A stretch of 64,000 bases of DNA from Agelas oroides (taxonomy: Eukaryota; Porifera; Demospongiae; Agelasida; Agelasidae), in NCBI GenBank assembly GCA_949130485.1, contig OX422201.1, forward strand, positions 3,942,516-4,006,515, written 5' to 3'. Within the stretch, counting starts at the first letter, position 1. Each line of letters opens with the position of its first letter. This document shows, piece after piece, positions 43,810-53,151 of this stretch. Made by a program: the position numbers and the translations under genes. The notes under the pieces are model-generated. The model was given only the letters and a program-made list of their open reading frames with translations. It made no database searches and was not told the origin of the DNA.

Positions 43810-45012
43810 TATTATTATTATTATTATTATTATCATAATTGAGAAAACACACCAACATAGGTGTAAGAGACAAACAACTAAATTAAAATGTAAATTAAGT
43901 TAGTGTGAAGAGATAACAGAAATTACATATTCAAAGTCACTGCTAGATGTTAGCACAAAAAAGGTCTTCAGGATAATAAGTCTTCTTATAGTTATGTCCA
44001 CGGAGACGGTTGAACCCACACGGAGTATACACAAGGTTGGAAGAAACACGATAGATAAAAGAAACGGGGAACGAAGGACAGGACAGAGCAGAAGATAACA
44101 AGGATAAAGAACGAGCAAAGACAACATTGAAGAGACTCAACAGACGGGCAGTACTATGAACTATTCTAGTATGAGAATTAGACGGAAGTTTCCAAATACG
44201 CCTCAAAATTTTATTGAAGGCAACTTCAATCAGGTTCATAGATGGGGAGTCTAGCCGCCACAGAGAGCATCCATACAAGGAGAGACAATGTGAGCGAAAC
44301 AAAAACATTAAGGTGTGAGGATTGCAGAACTTAAAGTTGCAGAACAAAAGATTAGCCTTTTTAAGCAAGTCCCGGGACTTAAAAACAATATCATCGTCTG
44401 AGAGATTGTAAGACAGAATGTGACCTAGATGACAGACAGAATTGAGGAACGCTAAAAGTTCACCACAAAAATAGATAGCAGTTGTGCACTTGTCAGAAGG
44501 AGATAAACCAAAACGAATGAGTTGAGTTTTACCAGCATTAAATTTGAGACCATAGGGATTGGCAAAGGACTCACATAGACTGAGCATAGTGCGTAAAGCA
44601 GAAGGACATGGAGCCAACAAGATCAAATCATCAGCATAACAGAGAGCGCCAACAAACAAACCATCCCAGTAACAGCCAACTCCACACTCTTTAAGCTTAT
44701 TCAATAAGATATCCATGTATATAGTAAACAACACAGGGGACAGAACTCCTCCCTGACGAACGCCGTTAGACACATTAAAAGAATCAGAGCTGGCACCATC
44801 CCAAGAAACACTACAAGATTGAGAGCTATACCAGCTGATGAGGAAGCGAACTAAAAAACTGGGAGTCCTTCGCTGTAGTAGCTGCTGAAACAGCAACGAA
44901 TGATCAACAAGATCAAATGCTTTGCTGGCATCTAACAGACAAGCAAAGACAGAGGAGCCGTGAGACATGTAGTGTGCAGATATATAGGCCACCTCGTGAC
45001 ACGCGTTCAAAT
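43810..45012 (-). mobile_element. L2/CR1-like LINE, 5'-truncated, with (TAA)n-type 3' tail
   Basis: On minus, reverse transcriptase is followed by about 100 bp of 3' UTR and a microsatellite tail (the complement of (ATT)n at 43811-43834), typical of L2/CR1-type LINEs. The 5' end is abrupt at about 45012, inside the RT, as for target-primed insertions that stop early. Confidence 0.85.
43943..45010 (-). CDS. LINE reverse transcriptase (C-terminal two thirds)
   Basis: A 355-codon open frame, no internal stops. RT motifs in order: VFACLLDASKAFDLVDHSLL (block A with catalytic Asp), NGVRQGGVLSPVLFTIYMD (block B), LCYADDLILLAPC (catalytic YADD), GLKFNAGKTQLIRFG (block D), then the thumb and C-terminal zinc-free region ending KKTYYPEDLFC. 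Endonuclease and the RT N-terminus are missing because of 5' truncation. An uninterrupted frame implies recent insertion. The frame opens at the truncation point, so there is no native start codon. Confidence 0.9.
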   Translation of the reverse strand: MNACHEVAYISAHYMSHGSSVFACLLDASKAFDLVDHSLLFQQLLQRRTPSFLVRFLISWYSSQSCSVSWDGASSDSFNVSNGVRQGGVLSPVLFTIYMDILLNKLKECGVGCYWDGLFVGALCYADDLILLAPCPSALRTMLSLCESFANPYGLKFNAGKTQLIRFGLSPSDKCTTAIYFCGELLAFLNSVCHLGHILSYNLSDDDIVFKSRDLLKKANLLFCNFKFCNPHTLMFLFRSHCLSLYGCSLWRLDSPSMNLIEVAFNKILRRIWKLPSNSHTRIVHSTARLLSLFNVVFARSLSLLSSALSCPSFPVSFIYRVSSNLVYTPCGFNRLRGHNYKKTYYPEDLFCANI

Positions 45013-45189
45013 TATTTCGTGAACAAAATTTTCGGGATCTTGAGGTTAATTGCGAAATTCACGAAAATATTGTGCCGTGAAAATTTGGAGCTATACGGAT
45101 GAGGCTCTCCGCGCGTGTACATTTCGCGTTCCGGAGAGCCTGGGAACAAGGCAAGTTGTATGGTGGCCCAGTAGTGCACTCCGACGTCG

Positions 45190-45430
45190 CGTCCGTAGCG
45201 GAAACGCAGTTGCTCCGCATTTTGTCCGCACTATGTCCGCACTACTCCCGTAGTCTTTCCGCACCGTTTCCGCAATATCTCCGCAATCTTTCCGCATTGT
45301 TCCCGCGGTATTTCCGCATTGTTACTACTCCGTAGTCTTTCCGCACCGTTTCCGCAGCATCTCCGCAGTCTTTCCGCATTGTTTCCGCGGTGTCTCCGCA
45401 CTGTTGCCGCAGTACTTCCGCAGTCTTCTT
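45190..45430 (+). repeat. Subterminal (TTTCCGCA)-type repeat array, left side
   Basis: About 15 irregularly spaced copies of CCGCA preceded by TTT or TCT, with a longer unit 'ccgcagtctttccgca' recurring. Mirror array at 49298-49440. Such arrays often act as transposase-binding sites. Confidence 0.75.
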
Positions 45431-46407
45431 TTAGTCAGGAACTGCAGTATAGCTACACAGCAGAGCGTTTCTCTTGTTTAGGCAGGTTCATTTGAGTGAG
45501 AAGACTGTGGCCGAGACTCTGAGCGACCCGAAGAGTACTAGTGATGTATTCAGCTATGGTGTTGCTAGTTAGTTTACCTGTATACTTTCACTAATAAATT
45601 CTGTAGTGTTTGCTTGGTATTTATGTATACTCACTGGTTATTTCTTTCAAGCAAGTGATGGAAATTACATGCAGTCAACATGATGACTGCATGCATGACT
45701 ATCAACTTTTATTCTTTGTCATTTCATTCAACTTTATACATCCATCATGCACACTACTGTCCAGTTTGTAATTAGTTGCCCCAAATGCTTCATATAAAAG
45801 CTTTTCATGATCAGTTTATTTACCAGTATCATGCATTAACACAATTTTAAGACATGCATGCTTCAATGTGTGAATTTATAAGGACATGGAGTTCAATTGA
45901 GGCATGTTCATTGAAATGGGGATGAATCAAAGGTGGAGTTGCTTTCTTCACCGCTTGTACCCACACAGCATGTTCAGCAGCTCCTGCATATATAGCATGG
46001 AAGACATGCAGTCATAAGATGCATGCATAGATTAATGATGTCATCATGCCGGCACTCTTGGTTCAGCTAAATGGAAATGTATTGACACACCCAGGCTATT
46101 ATAGTACAAAAACAACTGCTTCTGTAGTATGTGGATGTGAATGCCAGATCATAATGTCTTTTCAACACACATGCAACATAGCCTCATACATATTCATTTG
46201 AAGTTAACTATGTGTACCATATTATGCCTTGGTGGGCCATATACGGTAGGTATCATCCTCATGACTGTTGCATGCAGTTGGCACATAAGACCATGCACAC
46301 AACTTAATTGTATACTTTTTTTAATGCTATGAACTCTCCAATGAATATCCTCAGCTGATACGACCGTCACGCCCATGAATATAGAAGTAATCTGTCAACA
46401 ACCGTAT

Positions 46408-46685
46408 TGTAGCAGACAGCGGCTATAATTGGTGTGATGTACTTTTGGATTAAATGGCGCCACGACTGACTTAATTGGAACACTTCTTACATGCACCAAT
46501 TGTCTTTCTGTTGTATGTATTGTCCGCCTGGAATATTAGCAGCACCCTATAAAATGTCTCTTGTAACCTCTGGCTGTGTCACAATTCTATTGAACCTGCC
46601 CTTCTGAGTAACTCAGCGCGAGTGCGGGCGTTGCGAAGCTGGAACTTCGGCATAATTGTAGCTGGAAGCTCGGACCGACGCTACA
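46408..46685 (+). repeat. 5' LTR
   Basis: 278 bp, TG...CA. TATAAAA at 46548-46554 is a likely TATA box. Identical by eye to 48819-49096. Confidence 0.92.
46548..46554 (+). promoter_or_regulatory. Putative TATA box of the LTR
   Basis: TATAAAA about 135 bp before the LTR end, suitable for transcription starting within the LTR. Confidence 0.5.
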
Positions 46686-46687
46686 AT

Positions 46688-46705
46688 TGGTGTCAGGAGT
46701 GGGAT
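46688..46705 (+). other. Primer-binding site, complementary to tRNA-Leu(CAA) 3' end
   Basis: TGGTGTCAGGAGTGGGAT begins 2 bp after the LTR and is complementary to ...ATCCCACTCCTGACACCA, the 3' end I recall for animal tRNA-Leu(CAA). Confidence 0.75.
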
Positions 46706-46711
46706 GCCGAA

Positions 46712-47680
46712 ATGTCCACAACAGCGTCCGCCAAACAGCAGGAGCTGGAGGAGCAGCTGGCGAGACTCCTGAGCATGATGGAACTGCGGCAACAGCGCCA
46801 AGAACAGCTTGCTCAGGAACAGCAACAAAGGCAGGAGGAACAGTTTGGTCGCCTGTTGGAGGAACAGCAGCAACAGGGAAAACTGCTCATGAAGCAGCAA
46901 CGCGAGGCCGAGGAGCAGATGGGCGCTCTCAAAGATGACCTCGAGCAGACAAAGGGTGCCATGGAGGGACGATTCCTGGCTACCGAAGCATCACTGGAAG
47001 GGATGCACCGAGAATTGACTGAGAAATTGCAAGCGGGTCAGGCGTCTCTGCGGAAAGAGCTACAGGAAGAGTTGCGGACTGAACTCCGGGAGCTGCGGAG
47101 CTCTGAAGAGGAGCGGAGGAGAGAGCCGAGGGCTGAGACAGGGCCTTTTGTTCCTTTGCGACCATCAGCAGCTGAATTTATTCCCTCTATGACTCCTCTC
47201 CCTACAGGTACAGATGGAAGCGTGTCCAGAGCTGGTGCCACACAGCGGCCTCCTCTGTATGATGGTCGTTCATCGTGGGACGCTTACATCACGCAGTTCG
47301 AGATGTTGGCGCAGCTAAACCACTGGACGGAGATGGAGAAAGCGACGCTACTGGCTGTGAGTCTGAGAGGAGCGGCATCAACGGTTTTGTCGAACCTACC
47401 CGCGGATCGTCGAAGCGACTACAGGGCACTGGTGACAGCTCTAGAGAATCGTTTTGGGACGGCGCACCAAGCAGAACTCCACAGAATGAAGCTCAGGAAC
47501 CGAACCCGAAAGCGAGAGGAGTCTCTTGCCGAGCTCATGGAGGACATTGAGCGACTCGCACGACTGGCTTACCCGGATGCGGCGCCAGCGATGTTGGAAT
47601 TACTGGCGAAGGATCAGTTTATCGACTCGTTGACTGATGAGGACACGAAGCTGCATGAGGATACGGCAGAACCGTCCTGA
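46712..47680 (+). CDS. gag of the gag-protease LTR element (frame ends early)
   Basis: ATG 46712 follows the primer-binding site. The first 160 residues are a long Gln/Glu-rich coiled coil (for example QEQLAQEQQQRQEEQFGRL). Then comes the retrotransposon gag domain: PPLYDGRSSWDAYITQF, LLAVSLRGAASTVL, ALVTALENRFG, ESLAELMEDIERLARLAYPD and KDQFIDSL. The frame stops at 47680 just past DEDTKL, inside a conserved gag motif whose continuation is in the next frame. So either a one-base indel or a shift to the second ORF separates the two parts. 322 codons. Confidence 0.85.
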   Translation: MSTTASAKQQELEEQLARLLSMMELRQQRQEQLAQEQQQRQEEQFGRLLEEQQQQGKLLMKQQREAEEQMGALKDDLEQTKGAMEGRFLATEASLEGMHRELTEKLQAGQASLRKELQEELRTELRELRSSEEERRREPRAETGPFVPLRPSAAEFIPSMTPLPTGTDGSVSRAGATQRPPLYDGRSSWDAYITQFEMLAQLNHWTEMEKATLLAVSLRGAASTVLSNLPADRRSDYRALVTALENRFGTAHQAELHRMKLRNRTRKREESLAELMEDIERLARLAYPDAAPAMLELLAKDQFIDSLTDEDTKLHEDTAEPS

Positions 47681-48749
47681 GACACTGCAGCAAGCACTGG
47701 AGGCTGCGTTAGAGCTCGAGTCCTATCAGTTGGCAAGCAGGCATCGTGCAATACCAGTCCGTTCAGCGCAACTCGACTGCGAAAGTGGCTATACACAGTC
47801 AAGGCCGTGGAGAAGGACCAGGCCTTCCGGAGTGAGTTACGACGTTCTGGAGGAGTTGCAGCAGTGTGTAAACAGGATGCAGCAATTGTTTCAAGAGTGC
47901 ATGAAGTCACAGGGACAGAGAAGCCCTACCAAGAGAAACTCCCGGAGATCTCCTCAATCGCGGAAGCAGTTAACCTGTTGGAGTTGTGGTGAAGCTGGGC
48001 ATATCAGGAGAAATTGCAAGAAAGGAACCAACAAGAGTACACCCCCTAGAGCAGAATCAGAGAAACTATCAAGGCAAATCTCAACCCCAACTGAGAATTT
48101 GACAACTAGTGTTGTGCATGGAGCAGAGAATCCATTCGCTGTAGGAAGTGTGGAGGACCACCCTTGTCATCTCACCATTGACACTGGGAGCAACATTTCC
48201 ATTATCCGACCAGATGTTCTGTCCAAGCAAAAGCAGACCCTCATCCAACCTGTGAGCCAGTCTATCCGCACTGTTACTGGGGAGAAGGTGCCCATCCAGG
48301 GAAAGGGTGACCTTTGCGTAAAGATTGGATCACAAGAAGGTGTGCATCCCATGTGGGTTGCAGACATCCAAGATGAATGCATCTTGGGGTTGGATTTTCT
48401 GGAGCTTCATGGATGTATGGTGGATTTTGGAGACAATGTTCTGCACATCAGTGGTGAAGAGATTCCTCTGCAGAAGATGGGCAGCTGCAGCTTAGCACAA
48501 GTGAAAGCCTACCGTACTGTCTTGGATACTACCGTCAGCCTACCCCCTCATTCTGAGTGTGTTGCGAAGGTAGCTGAGTTACAGTCAGGTGGAGCAAAGG
48601 AACTCCATAGACTGAACACCACTTCTGCACTACAGGGCGTGCTTGTTGGAAGAATGTGGGTAGATTCTCACAAACCCAAGGCAAAGTCAGTGTGCAATAA
48701 TCTGGAAGTCATGGAGACAGAACTGCATGTATTGGAGCCATTGTCATAG
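47637..48749 (+). CDS. gag C-terminus, zinc knuckle and aspartic protease of the LTR element
   Basis: The frame is +1 relative to gag and overlaps it by 44 bp; it begins without a credible ATG of its own. It opens with RIRQNRPETLQQALEAALEL, which continues the conserved gag motif, then the knuckle CWSCGEAGHIRRNC (47976-48017, CX2CX4HX4C), then a retropepsin with HLTIDTGSNISIIRPDVL (active-site DTG at about 48178) and ILGLDFLELHGCMVDF. It ends 70 bp before the 3' LTR; no RT follows. Protease matures Gag in this family. An uninterrupted protease frame fits the recent age shown by the LTRs. Confidence 0.85.
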   Translation: MRTRSCMRIRQNRPETLQQALEAALELESYQLASRHRAIPVRSAQLDCESGYTQSRPWRRTRPSGVSYDVLEELQQCVNRMQQLFQECMKSQGQRSPTKRNSRRSPQSRKQLTCWSCGEAGHIRRNCKKGTNKSTPPRAESEKLSRQISTPTENLTTSVVHGAENPFAVGSVEDHPCHLTIDTGSNISIIRPDVLSKQKQTLIQPVSQSIRTVTGEKVPIQGKGDLCVKIGSQEGVHPMWVADIQDECILGLDFLELHGCMVDFGDNVLHISGEEIPLQKMGSCSLAQVKAYRTVLDTTVSLPPHSECVAKVAELQSGGAKELHRLNTTSALQGVLVGRMWVDSHKPKAKSVCNNLEVMETELHVLEPLS

Positions 48750-48803
48750 GCAAACCCCCAATCGATATGGACAGCATTTGTAAACCATCCGGGACGTATG
48801 GCT

Positions 48804-48818
48804 CTGAGAGGGGGACAG
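48804..48818 (+). other. Polypurine tract
   Basis: 'tgagagggggacag' directly precedes the 3' LTR, the expected plus-strand priming site. Confidence 0.7.
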
Positions 48819-49096
48819 TGTAGCAGACAGCGGCTATAATTGGTGTGATGTACTTTTGGATTAAATGGCGCCACGACTGACTTAATTGGAACACTTCTTA
48901 CATGCACCAATTGTCTTTCTGTTGTATGTATTGTCCGCCTGGAATATTAGCAGCACCCTATAAAATGTCTCTTGTAACCTCTGGCTGTGTCACAATTCTA
49001 TTGAACCTGCCCTTCTGAGTAACTCAGCGCGAGTGCGGGCGTTGCGAAGCTGGAACTTCGGCATAATTGTAGCTGGAAGCTCGGACCGACGCTACA
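48819..49096 (+). repeat. 3' LTR
   Basis: 278 bp, identical by eye to the 5' LTR; followed by GTAT target copy. Confidence 0.92.
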
Positions 49097-49297
49097 GTAT
49101 ATTAGCATGCGATCTCAAGTTGCAGCACCACAATTACAACTCATCACAACTCTCGCTATCAAACTCTCTTTGGCTAAGCTATGCTCTTCAGATATATAAT
49201 CACGTGACACCATAGCCAATAGAGGGGGAAACCCCGCTCTGTTATCTACGGTGACACTGGCAAGCATTTGAAGAAATTCAAAAAGATCCTAGAACTG

Positions 49298-49440
49298 CGG
49301 AAACATGCAATGCGGAAAGGCTGCGGGAACGGTGCGGAAAGACCGCGGGAACAGTGCGGGGACTAAGCTTCAAGGCGGTAACACTGCGGAGATGCTGCGG
49401 AAACATTGCGGACATAATGCGGAACACGGGCGGTCCCGCT
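49298..49440 (-). repeat. Subterminal (TGCGGAAA)-type repeat array, right side
   Basis: Mirror image of 45190-45430: repeated TGCGGAAA/TGCGGGAA units. Confidence 0.75.
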
Positions 49441-49972
49441 GCGGACGCGACGTCGGAGTGCACTACTGGGCCACCATAAAGTTGGGCCTGCTCCGGAATG
49501 CCATGTCCACGTCCGGATTAAGGAGCCTGGGAACGAAACCACGCAATAATGTCTCGTTTTAGCCTCGTTCCCAGGCTCTCCCGGAACGCGAATTGTACAC
49601 GCGTGGAGAGCCTGGTATCTTTTCTACGTAAGCATGACGTTGTCTGAGTGAATACTGTCCCCCCGGACATTATTCACCAGTGAATAATGTCCCCCCCTCG
49701 TACATGCGCTTTCAAAGTGGTGTGCGGGCAAGGTGTCTGCGATTTTTAGTTGCTAAGTTCACAGCACTACAACTGGCAGCCGGGAACATGCATGGACCTG
49801 ACAACAGCAGCGCGACCCACAATCCGAGGTTAAATACAGCTCGCAAGGATACGCTTTAGGTCTCGCGTGGCCAGATCCAACTGCGAGACTATAGAGGCCT
49901 TGCACGTGACGTCATCGCGTGTCATAGAGCGGAAGTCGCCATCTTTGAGGGCAGCGAGGTCAGCGAAGGATC

Positions 49973-51610
49973 ATGGTTAATAGCTGTTGCGTTTTCAAGT
50001 GTACGAAACGTCGAGGCCGTGATGAAGGCGTCTCTTTTTTCAGTATACCAGCTGTTATAGAGTCCCAGGGAACAAAAACCAAGGATTTATCCTTGAAGAG
50101 GCGCCAAGCATGGATCTCGAGCATTAACAGAAAAGATTGGACACCATCAAAATCGTCTCGTGTGTGTTCTGAGCACTTCTTGTCTGGTAAGTTTTAGATA
50201 GGTATGAAAAATAGTAGTAAGTATTAATTCTCAGTCTAATAATACATAGGGAGGCCAGCTCTCTTGTATGACAGCACTAATCCCGACTGGGTACCAAGTT
50301 TGAAGATGGGGTATGAGACTTACCACACCCCAGATCAGGAGCGTTACACTCGACTGCAGCTGCGAAAGAAGAGAAAAATGGATGCTGCAGAAGATGCTGC
50401 AGATCATGAAGACCTGGAGACAGGTGTTGCCTGTCAGACAGATATACATGTGAATATGGTTGATGTCACTTGTCAAACAGATGTTGGTATGTTTGAAGTC
50501 ACCAGAATGGAAGCAGAGTTACAGCAACTGAAAAAAGACAATCAGCGCCTTCAAACTGAAACATCCGAGGCCAAGCTACAAGCTGAAAGAGCATCCTTTT
50601 GTGTCGAATCACTGCAGAATGATGAGCAGAAACTGAAGTTTTATACCGGTAAGTTAATTACCACTTTAAATTATGTCATAATTAGAAATTGATAAAATTA
50701 TTATCTTACTTTTATAGGAATACCAGAATGGTGCGTCTTCAGTGCACTCTTTAACTTAATTGCACCAGCGCTAAATGAAAGCCCCAAGCTATCAAAGATT
50801 TCTATGTTTTTAATGTTCATTCTAAAGCTACGTCTTAATTTGTTTGATGAAGACATAGGATATCGATTTGGAGTCCATGCATCAACTGTGTCAAGAAATT
50901 TTCATCGTGTTTTGGATGTTACTTTTGTGAGGACAGCCCATTTGATTAAGTGGCCTGATAGAGAGACCTTACGCCTGACAATGCCAATGTCATTTCGTAA
51001 ATTTTTCAAACAGTGTTGTGTTATTATAGACTGTAGTGAAATCTTCATAGAGTGTCCATCAGATTTACTTGCACGTGCGCAAGTGTGGAGTAATTACAAA
51101 CATCACTCAACAATAAAGTTTTTGATTGGGATAACTCCTCAAGGTACAATATCATATATATCGGAGTGTGTTGGTGGACGGATGTCAGACAAAGAAATTG
51201 TTGAGCAGTCATCTCTCCTACAGCATCTTCTTCCTGGTAAGTGTATTGATATAATATGCTGGGTTTTTGTGACTGCAAATATATTTTTTTGTGTAGGAGA
51301 TATCATTTTGGCTGATAGAGGATTCACCTGTGATGAATATGCTCGAATGGCAATGGCCGAAATAAAAACACCCCCCTTTACTAAAGGCAAGAAGCAGTTG
51401 GAAAAAGTAAACGTTGACTGGAGCCGAGAATTATCAGTTGTACGTATTCATGTAGAGCGTGTAATTGGAGTGTTGAAACAAAAATATACAATTCTGCTAA
51501 GTATTCTCCCTATTGCTTTATTATCAGATAGTAAAGGCACTGTTGATAAAATGGTAAAAGTATGTTGTGCATTTGTAAATCTTTGTCCTTCTGTTGTTCC
51601 CCAAGAATAA
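49973..51610 (+). CDS. THAP-domain DDE transposase, four exons, intact
   Basis: Exons 49973-50186, 50250-50648, 50718-51236, 51297-51610; every intron is phase 1 with GTAAG donors, and the joined frame is 482 codons including stop, with no break. N-terminal THAP zinc finger: CCVFKCTKRRG, then W..S..R, VCSEHF (C2CH ligands). Middle: RKKRKMDAAED, TGVACQTD, and a coiled coil (EAELQQLKKDNQRL). C-terminal DDE_Tnp_4 domain: YRFGVHASTVSRNF helix-turn-helix, then the catalytic set IIDCSEIFIE (D), DIILADRGFTCDEY (D), RIHVERVIGVLKQK (E). The transposase binds the element ends through THAP and cuts through the DDE triad, by family knowledge. All catalytic residues are present, so mobility is plausible. 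Confidence 0.9.
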
Positions 51611-51699
51611 TTTTTTGGACACATTAATAATTTCTTTCTCTGCATGCAAACGGCTAGTGATAATTTCATTAAACCAGACATAATAATGATTATGCTAAT

Positions 51700-52569
51700 G
51701 ATTATGCGGTTGGCTGGTCGTACAAAATTTATATCACGAACAGGGGCAGGGGTAACCTACAGCAAATGAATAAATATTGAATACTACTTCACTGTAGTTG
51801 TCAACTAGTAATTGCATTTATAACTTACATTACGTGCAGGAGGAAGCCATGAACACTCTTGAGAAGTACAGGAACCTGTACCAGATTTTTTTCGTATTTC
51901 TGTTGCTCTTACCAAGCATGATAAAATTGCTGTGATATGGGAGCAAGCTTCCCCAAGTCTATATATGCATAAATAAAAAGAAACAGTATGTATAAGGGGA
52001 TTACAATCAAACTACGTCGGCCTACCCAGCCATGCATGTGCAATGAGCTGCTAGTATCTCTCCCTTTCTCTCGATAACCACCCAAGGTAACAGGGGAGTT
52101 GCAGACATCCTCTGAGAATGCTTGACCTACAAGAATAAGAGTACATTCATCCATGTTACTTTATGATGCAGTATTACATTTACCTTTCCCATGACCACAA
52201 ACCGCAAGTCATCAGCACTGGAGAACTGGTAGAGCCTCAAGTTGTGAACCCATCCTGCCTTTATGAAACTATCACCATCAAGCATTCCCTTCCAAGCCTG
52301 AAGTATTGTATATATAATAACAATACTCAGTTGCCAATCACGTTTGTTTTTACCTCGATCGCTTCACGGGTGTATGGACTAGGAGTCGCTATCATATAGA
52401 GCATCATGTCACTCCATTGCACATCAGGAACAATCTCTGGCGCTTCTGTCCAGTAGCAATCATCAATCGCATATGGATCTGTGTTGAGGCCACTAGAAAT
52501 CACTTTGCATTCATATCTTCCCCGTGCATCAGCAGAAAGGTTAGCAAAGTATTCTGACTTTCGCTCCAT
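51700..52569 (-). pseudogene. SWIM-domain helper protein of the ISL2EU-like element, nuclease domain missing
   Basis: Exons on minus: 52569-52354, 52297-52184, 52126-52026, 51958-51829, then one starting at 51756; phases agree at all junctions (0, 0, 2, 0). The protein starts MERKSEYFANLSADARGRY, continues with DPYAIDDCYW, MIATPSPYTREAIE, GWVHNLRLYQFSSADDLRF, and a SWIM zinc finger split over two exons (CTCMAG then LGEACSHI). In related elements a YqaJ-type exonuclease follows. Here the frame passes NVTPAPVRDINF and then runs into low-complexity sequence and the convergent transposase 3' end, leaving only about 150 bp. The nuclease is therefore deleted, which may or may not matter for mobility. 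Confidence 0.8.
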
Positions 52570-52841
52570 TCAATATTCATACGCTATTTAGAGCACGGCA
52601 GCGAACGCGCTTGCCCTCAAACATGGCGGATAGCAACCGTTGCTACCGACACACCTCCAAATTTACTTCCGGTGCAAGGCCTCTATATCTTTGAGTGTTC
52701 TCACGTGAGAATAAATACCAGGCTCTCCGCATGTACAACTTCAATATCGTGTTCCGGAGCGGAGGAGCCTGGGAACGAGGCTAGCTCCCAACGAGGTAGC
52801 TGCGTTCCCAGACCACGCGGCCTGGAAACGAGGCGAGGCTA

Positions 52842-53013
52842 ACGCTGAAATTCGTCGCTTCAGCTGAAATTCATCGCCTCAGTTGAAATTCATCGCCTCA
52901 GCTAAAATTCGTCGCCTCAGTTGAAATTCGTCGCCTCAGTTGAAATTCGTCGCTTCAGCTAATATTCGTCGCTTCAGCTGAAATTCGTCGCCTCAGTTGA
53001 AATTCGTCGCCTC
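52842..53013. repeat. 19-bp minisatellite
   Basis: About nine copies of 'ttgaaattcgtcgcctcag' with C/T and T/C variants (cttcag, attcatcg). Located between a TAGCCTCG element and a dispersed repeat. Confidence 0.9.
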
Positions 53014-53151
53014 AAAACTAAGGCTGCTTGACGGGATCGTCGCCATGAAAATGCACATCGACTTGTAAAATGTGCATCGACTGAATTGTTAGTTTTGACA
53101 CAAACGGCACCCCATACTAGTCTGATGAAACATTCAGCACAGCAGTTCTCT

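Larger units (their letters stand above)
46408..49096 (+). mobile_element. Recent LTR retroelement with gag and protease only
   Basis: Two 278-bp LTRs (46408-46685, 48819-49096; TGTAGC...GCTACA) read as identical base for base. Target duplication GTAT (46404-46407, 49097-49100). A primer-binding site sits at 46688-46705 and a purine tract before 48819. The 2.1-kb interior encodes gag, zinc knuckle and a retropepsin, then stops; RT, RNase H and integrase are absent. It must depend on enzymes from a related Ty3/Gypsy-like element. Confidence 0.92.
45161..49476. mobile_element. DNA transposon with TTTCCGCA subterminal arrays, invaded by an LTR element
   Basis: Termini TGGTGGCCCAGTAGTGCAC (45161) are perfectly inverted for about 38 bp (to CGCGTCCG) with the end at 49476; TA flanks both (45159-45160, 49477-49478). 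Inside each end are dense short repeats of CCGCA/TTTCCGCA spacing (45190-45430 and, inverted, 49298-49440). Without the LTR element (46408-49096 plus one GTAT) it would be about 1.6 kb. No coding seen in 45440-46400. Superfamily not recognised. Confidence 0.8.
49891..52686. mobile_element. ISL2EU-like DNA transposon (THAP-DDE transposase plus SWIM helper)
   Basis: Terminal inverted repeats AGAGGCCTTGCAC (49893-49905) and complement (52672-52684), flanked by AT on both sides, which fits a 2-bp duplication. Two convergent genes: transposase on plus and a SWIM-domain protein on minus. This two-gene set with AT target is typical of ISL2EU (PIF/Harbinger-related) elements. Confidence 0.85.
49560..52783. 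mobile_element. TAGCCTCG-family MITE split by an ISL2EU-like transposon
   Basis: TAGCCTCGTTCCCAGGCTCTC at 49560 and its complement ending at 52783; inner arms share the pattern 'ggagagcctggta' / 'taccaggctctcc'. The inserted transposon is 49891-52686. No 8-bp duplication is visible at its flanks, so one end may be rearranged. A 28-bp palindrome (49665-49692) lies in the left part. Confidence 0.75.
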
